Assembly (NCBI GenBank): GCA_015501595.1
Contig: JADNRX010000527.1
Location: forward strand, 1-35,816
Source: Hymenopellis radicata
Taxonomy: Eukaryota; Basidiomycota; Agaricomycetes; Agaricales; Physalacriaceae
Direction: 5' to 3'
Length of the DNA: 35,816 nt
This document shows, in pieces, positions 32,700-35,816 of this stretch. How positions within the stretch are numbered: position 1 is the first letter of the stretch; each line of letters opens with the position of its first letter. The translations under genes were made by a program, and so were the position numbers. A model generated the notes under the pieces. The model made no database searches. It saw only the letters and a list, made by a program, of their open reading frames with translations, and was not told where the DNA came from.

Positions 32700-34354
32700 G
32701 TGTGTTGTTGCTCGACTACAGGAGTAAGGCTTTCGGAGGACTTCGTGGATGAGAATGAATAGGGTGAATTTGCTGAGCAGTAGGATGTCCGCCGGGTTTT
32801 CGAAGTCGAAGGGCATAGCGCATAGGCACGCCCGACAGCCCGGTATATGGTGGAGGCATGCTGAGAAGAGCACACCATTCAATCGCGGTGGAGGCCTTCC
32901 ATAACGTCACAGGGAGCGTTCATGTCAAATTCGACAGGCTGGAAAGCAGACGGCATGCAGGAGAAAAGGACACAGTGAGAGAGTCAAGAAGATGGGCGAG
33001 AAGCAGTCCACTGCAAGAGACTGAGTTCATCAGAAGCGTAGAACTTGGCGAAATCACGTAACCAACCGTTTTGTGGTCTCATAAAAGCCCCAGTTGCGCC
33101 ACGCAGCTTCCAGGCTCTCAAAGTCATCCAATCTTGCCGGCAGCGTCCAGTTACGTGACCGTTCTATAGATCGCGTATGACGAATAATCCATGCTCGTGG
33201 TTGGAATCTCCTCAATAGAAAGAGAAAGAAAACATCACCAACATGCCATGCCAAAAGCTCGAAGAATCACGATGGGCCTTGTCATCGTGATGAAGACCGA
33301 TTGTCTGCAAAAGAACGATAGCGAGTACGAGGTAATCTTGGGGCATTGGATTGCCAACAGTTGCAGCCTGTGTTCTCCGTTAGCCTGGGTCGGTAATAGC
33401 AGGGGAGAACGTACTATTTCCTCAACAACAACATCTCTGAACAAGAGCAATCGTTCCAGAAACGAATTTACCTGCCTTTCGTGGTTTCATGAAGAGCGCT
33501 CCCCAAGCTTGCATCGAGCGAACGAGGATAAGCGGTTTATCTTCACTCCTCCATGTCCCGCGATGAACGACGGGTATTTGGGTCGAGAATGTCTCGAAGA
33601 ACAGATGCACTGAAGGCGTTATTAGATCAGAGGCCACGCATTGTAGTGAAATACGTACCATATGATTGAGTTCGCTCTCGGTGAACAGCTCGCGCGCGCT
33701 GGCAGCGAGACTTCTTCTGGGAAATACAGTAGGAGAAGGGTTTGCCAAACGCGTGAGGTTCGAGGCCTGTTCTAATATTGGGAAGTCCTGCATAAGTCAG
33801 ACGCAACATCAATAATAACGGCGTGGATGGGAATGACTAACGGGGAAGAATGCATCAGAGAGGCCACCAGGAGAGAAGAACATGCTAGACATGACCGAGT
33901 GCGAATCATCGAATTCATCGGGTAGGCGCAGTGCTACAGATGACGAAGCTTCAACGGGCTCTGTGAGATGCTCTGAGATCGAAACCAGCGCTTGTTCCCC
34001 GTCGGAGCCAGAGTTGTCGCACGGAGATTTCCTCGCGCCTGTAGGCTTAGTACAGGGTATATCTGGGTTGTTACGGTACTCGCAAGCTTTCCCTCGACTG
34101 GTGCAAGTGGAGCAAGGAACCAGTAGATCGCACTTGATTTTACCTTCAGCACATGCCTACATACTTATCAGCCCTGCATCAAACCTTCGCGAAGCAGGAA
34201 ACACAATACCTTACAAGACTTCCGCCGTGAAAGGGGAGTAGAGCTGAAGGAGCGTTAGGGTGATGCTTGGCGTGGAGGGAGAAGAAGAAACTTACGATCT
34301 GGCGCATGTTCTGTGATGCCTGGTCAAGCGATCAACGTCGAGTAAGCTCGGCAT
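32700..34354 (-). pseudogene. C2H2/Zn2Cys6 fungal transcription factor, decayed
   Basis: Exons 34354-34296, 34243-34210, 34156-33842, 33787-33655, 33609-33472, 33434-33415 and 33367 onward read a C2H2-like half finger (LDVDRLTRHHRTC), then a canonical Zn2Cys6 cluster split by an intron (SCKACAEGKIKCD, LVPCSTCTSRGKAC), then the fungal-specific regulatory domain (LHLFFETFSTQIPVVHRGTW, LVLAIVLLQTIGLHH, WHGML). Downstream the conserved pieces are in conflicting frames: SLEAAWRNWGFYETTKR cannot be joined in phase to WHGML; a TGA splits SSLSNLT from TLPVTLWKASTAIEW; FTLFILIHEVLRK needs another shift. The first half of the C2H2 finger (QCRAYS) lies in another frame ahead of the ATG. The 5' half is splice-perfect, so decay is recent. 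In related fungi such factors bind DNA to control metabolic genes. Confidence 0.7.
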
Positions 34355-34458
34355 TGCAAGACTGGCGAGTCGCTTTCAAAATGAAGTTGAAGATGAAGCT
34401 AAAAGTTACAAGGTGACGGAGGGAAAGGAATGAGGTAGATGCTGATCCTTGGCATGCG

Positions 34459-34465
34459 TTATATA
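34459..34465 (-). promoter_or_regulatory. TATA box of the transcription-factor gene
   Basis: The minus strand reads GAGTATATAACG here, 105 bases before the ATG at 34354, and a pyrimidine-rich leader follows. This supports the ATG chosen, although it leaves the first two ligands of the C2H2 finger outside the protein. Confidence 0.5.
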
Positions 34466-35012
34466 CTCTAGTGTTTGCGAATGACCGGAAGTCGAGTGGG
34501 AGTGGGTACGGACTACCAGTGGGGAGGCGCGCCAACACAGACGAACACGGGCTCGCAAGATTAATTTTACCAAAGCGCTCTGACTGATGCTGAGTGGCAT
34601 TTATATGAAACCAAACAGGGAATCATCCTTCGAGGTTCACGAAGACAATGTCATGATGATGATGGATCACACCAATAAGCCAGGAAATTTGGGGTTGGTT
34701 AGTTTGAGCGCCAGAAGGTTGGAAGGCCGTTATTTCCAGAACGGTAGTGAACGTTGGAACGAAGCTTGACATGTGGCGTTGGTGGCGGTGCAGCAATGCA
34801 AAATCCAACATAGGGGCCAGTCCCAATTTGTCCTGGTACTCTTGCTAATTTCATTTTGCCTCTCCCGATCACCACTACAGGTAGAGCAGTCTCTTTCAAC
34901 TACTGAGCCATGCATTATTGACGATGAATTCTCCAGCTTTACTACTCTATTTTTCTCTCCTTCTTTGCCCGCTGGTCGCCTTGAAACTTATACAAGTGAC
35001 ACGTCGAGCGCC
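34466..35012. other. Divergent intergenic region before Gdt1
   Basis: Holds the upstream region of the transcription factor (minus) and the leader of the Gdt1-type gene (plus), which has a strong CT-rich run near 34940-34980. The frame of Gdt1 stays open upstream to 34773 but without an ATG. No other gene is seen. Confidence 0.4.
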
Positions 35013-35816
35013 ATGTCCAGCGCGTCCGACACCAAAGCGGAGGACTCGCTGCAGGCCCTCATACAAGCCTTTGCCATGATAATAGTCAGCGAAATTGGAG
35101 ACAAGACGTTCCTCATAGCCGCTATACTCGCCATGCGCCATCCACGGATGACCGTGTTTCTAGGCGCATTCGGCTCACTCGTTGTCATGTCTGTGCTCTC
35201 CGCCGCTATGGGACACATCTTACCCACTCTCATTCCGCGACGGTGGACCCAGGCTTTGGCGGGCGTCCTTTTCTTGGTATTTGGCGCCAAGATGTTAATG
35301 GAGGGCCGCCAGATGAAGGCAGGGAACGAAAAGATCGCTGAGGAGATGCGCGAGGCAGAGGAGGAGATTGAGGGCGACGACGCTACCCATGACGGGACTG
35401 GTAGGCGTGCTAATGGCAGTGTCATACCGCTTGAGGAGATGGAGGAGGGAGTTAGCAGACTACGCGACTCGCCGTCGCCTAAGACCTCGTCCGTTGTCGA
35501 AGGCGCTAGGAACTTCTGCAGTCTATTTCTCGGCCCCGTCTTTGTTGCAAGCCTTCGTGCTCACATTCTTGGGAGAATGGGGCGACCGCAGCCAGATTGC
35601 GACCATCGCACTCGGTGCAGCTCATGTCCGTACATTGTCTGACTTATGTTCGTATCGTTAACTCCCCCTCAGAACGTTTACCTCGTTTCAATGGGCACAA
35701 TTGTAGGCCATTCCTGCTGCACTGCCATCGCCGTCATAGGCGGACGGTACGTCTCCACGAAATATCTGTAAACATGGTATGTCAGTTCTCATCTGCTTCG
35801 TACTTTTCTCTCATAC
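35013..35816 (+). CDS. GDT1: Gdt1/TMEM165-family cation transporter, frameshifted and cut by the window edge
   Basis: From ATG 35013 it reads MSSASDTKAEDSLQ, then the first signature EIGDKTF (UPF0016 E-x-G-D-K/R) within a membrane helix, FLGAFGSLVVMSVLSA, ALAGVLFLVFGAKM, an acidic loop, and CSLFLGPVFV. The second signature EWGDRSQIATIALGAAH is one frame away: an extra base near 35555 separates it. After an intron (about 35629-35675) NVYLVSMGTIVGHSCC and GGRYVST follow, then a second one-base slip near 35760 before ISVNM. The family exchanges Mn2+/Ca2+ for H+ in the Golgi and supports glycosylation. As Gdt1 is usually single-copy and conserved, two slips in about 200 bases suggest assembly error as readily as a pseudogene. 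The 3' end lies outside the window. Confidence 0.75.

Noticed and set aside
33191..33613. 140-codon plus-strand open frame
   Set aside because: It is antisense to conserved exons of the zinc-cluster factor and has no features of its own.

Overview
The window looks like nuclear DNA of an agaricomycete (mushroom-forming) basidiomycete. The genes are split by many GT-AG introns of about 45-55 bases with CTAAC/CTGAC-like branch points. Start codons follow TATA boxes and pyrimidine-rich leaders. The families present (DUF6535 membrane proteins, kelch/MYND proteins, a NACHT protein with a fungal helical N-terminus, fungal-specific zinc-cluster factors, SET proteins) are typical of that group. All product names come from reading motifs in the translated exons; no database search was run.

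Layout. 1-775 (-): the 5' part of an unrecognised gene, broken by a 426-bp hAT-type MITE with a perfect 8-bp target duplication. 1365-4710 and 25472-28782: a 3.3-kb inverted repeat, each arm carrying a DUF6535 gene; the left copy has two frameshifts and the right one is intact. 4754-7236 (-): a TPR-like/kelch/MYND protein. 8641-9673 (-): a ubiquitin-conjugating E2 with a tail holding two SUMO-interacting-like motifs, head to head with APE2 across a 127-bp promoter containing an ACGCGT (MCB) box. The block promoter + APE2 + SET gene is duplicated in direct orientation (9657-12785 and 21677-25018). The copy still next to the E2 is frameshifted, while the moved copy encodes an intact 536-residue APE2. 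Both SET copies are dead and share one frameshift. The second SET copy also carries a 177-bp TA-flanked MITE with a tRNA-Met-like core.

12.8-21.6 kb has no gene I can name. It holds a possible spliced unit (14.15-14.80 kb, -), a degenerate array of about 425-bp units (16.93-18.38 kb), a second array with GC hairpins whose paired bases co-vary (18.24-18.99 kb), tRNA-like fragments and a GAAGAC-rich minisatellite that ends at the border of the second APE2 block.

The right end holds an intact 697-residue NACHT protein (29510-31856, -), a decayed C2H2/Zn2Cys6 transcription factor (32700-34354, -) and the start of a Gdt1/TMEM165-type transporter with frame breaks, running off the right edge.

Functionally, APE2 (abasic-site repair with a PCNA-binding box) and the E2 probably share a cell-cycle promoter. 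The rest is a gene-turnover zone: inverted and direct segmental duplications, MITE insertions and several pseudogenes. Many of the breaks are single-base indels, so assembly error must be excluded before any one of them is read as biology; five multi-exon genes in the same window translate without a break.
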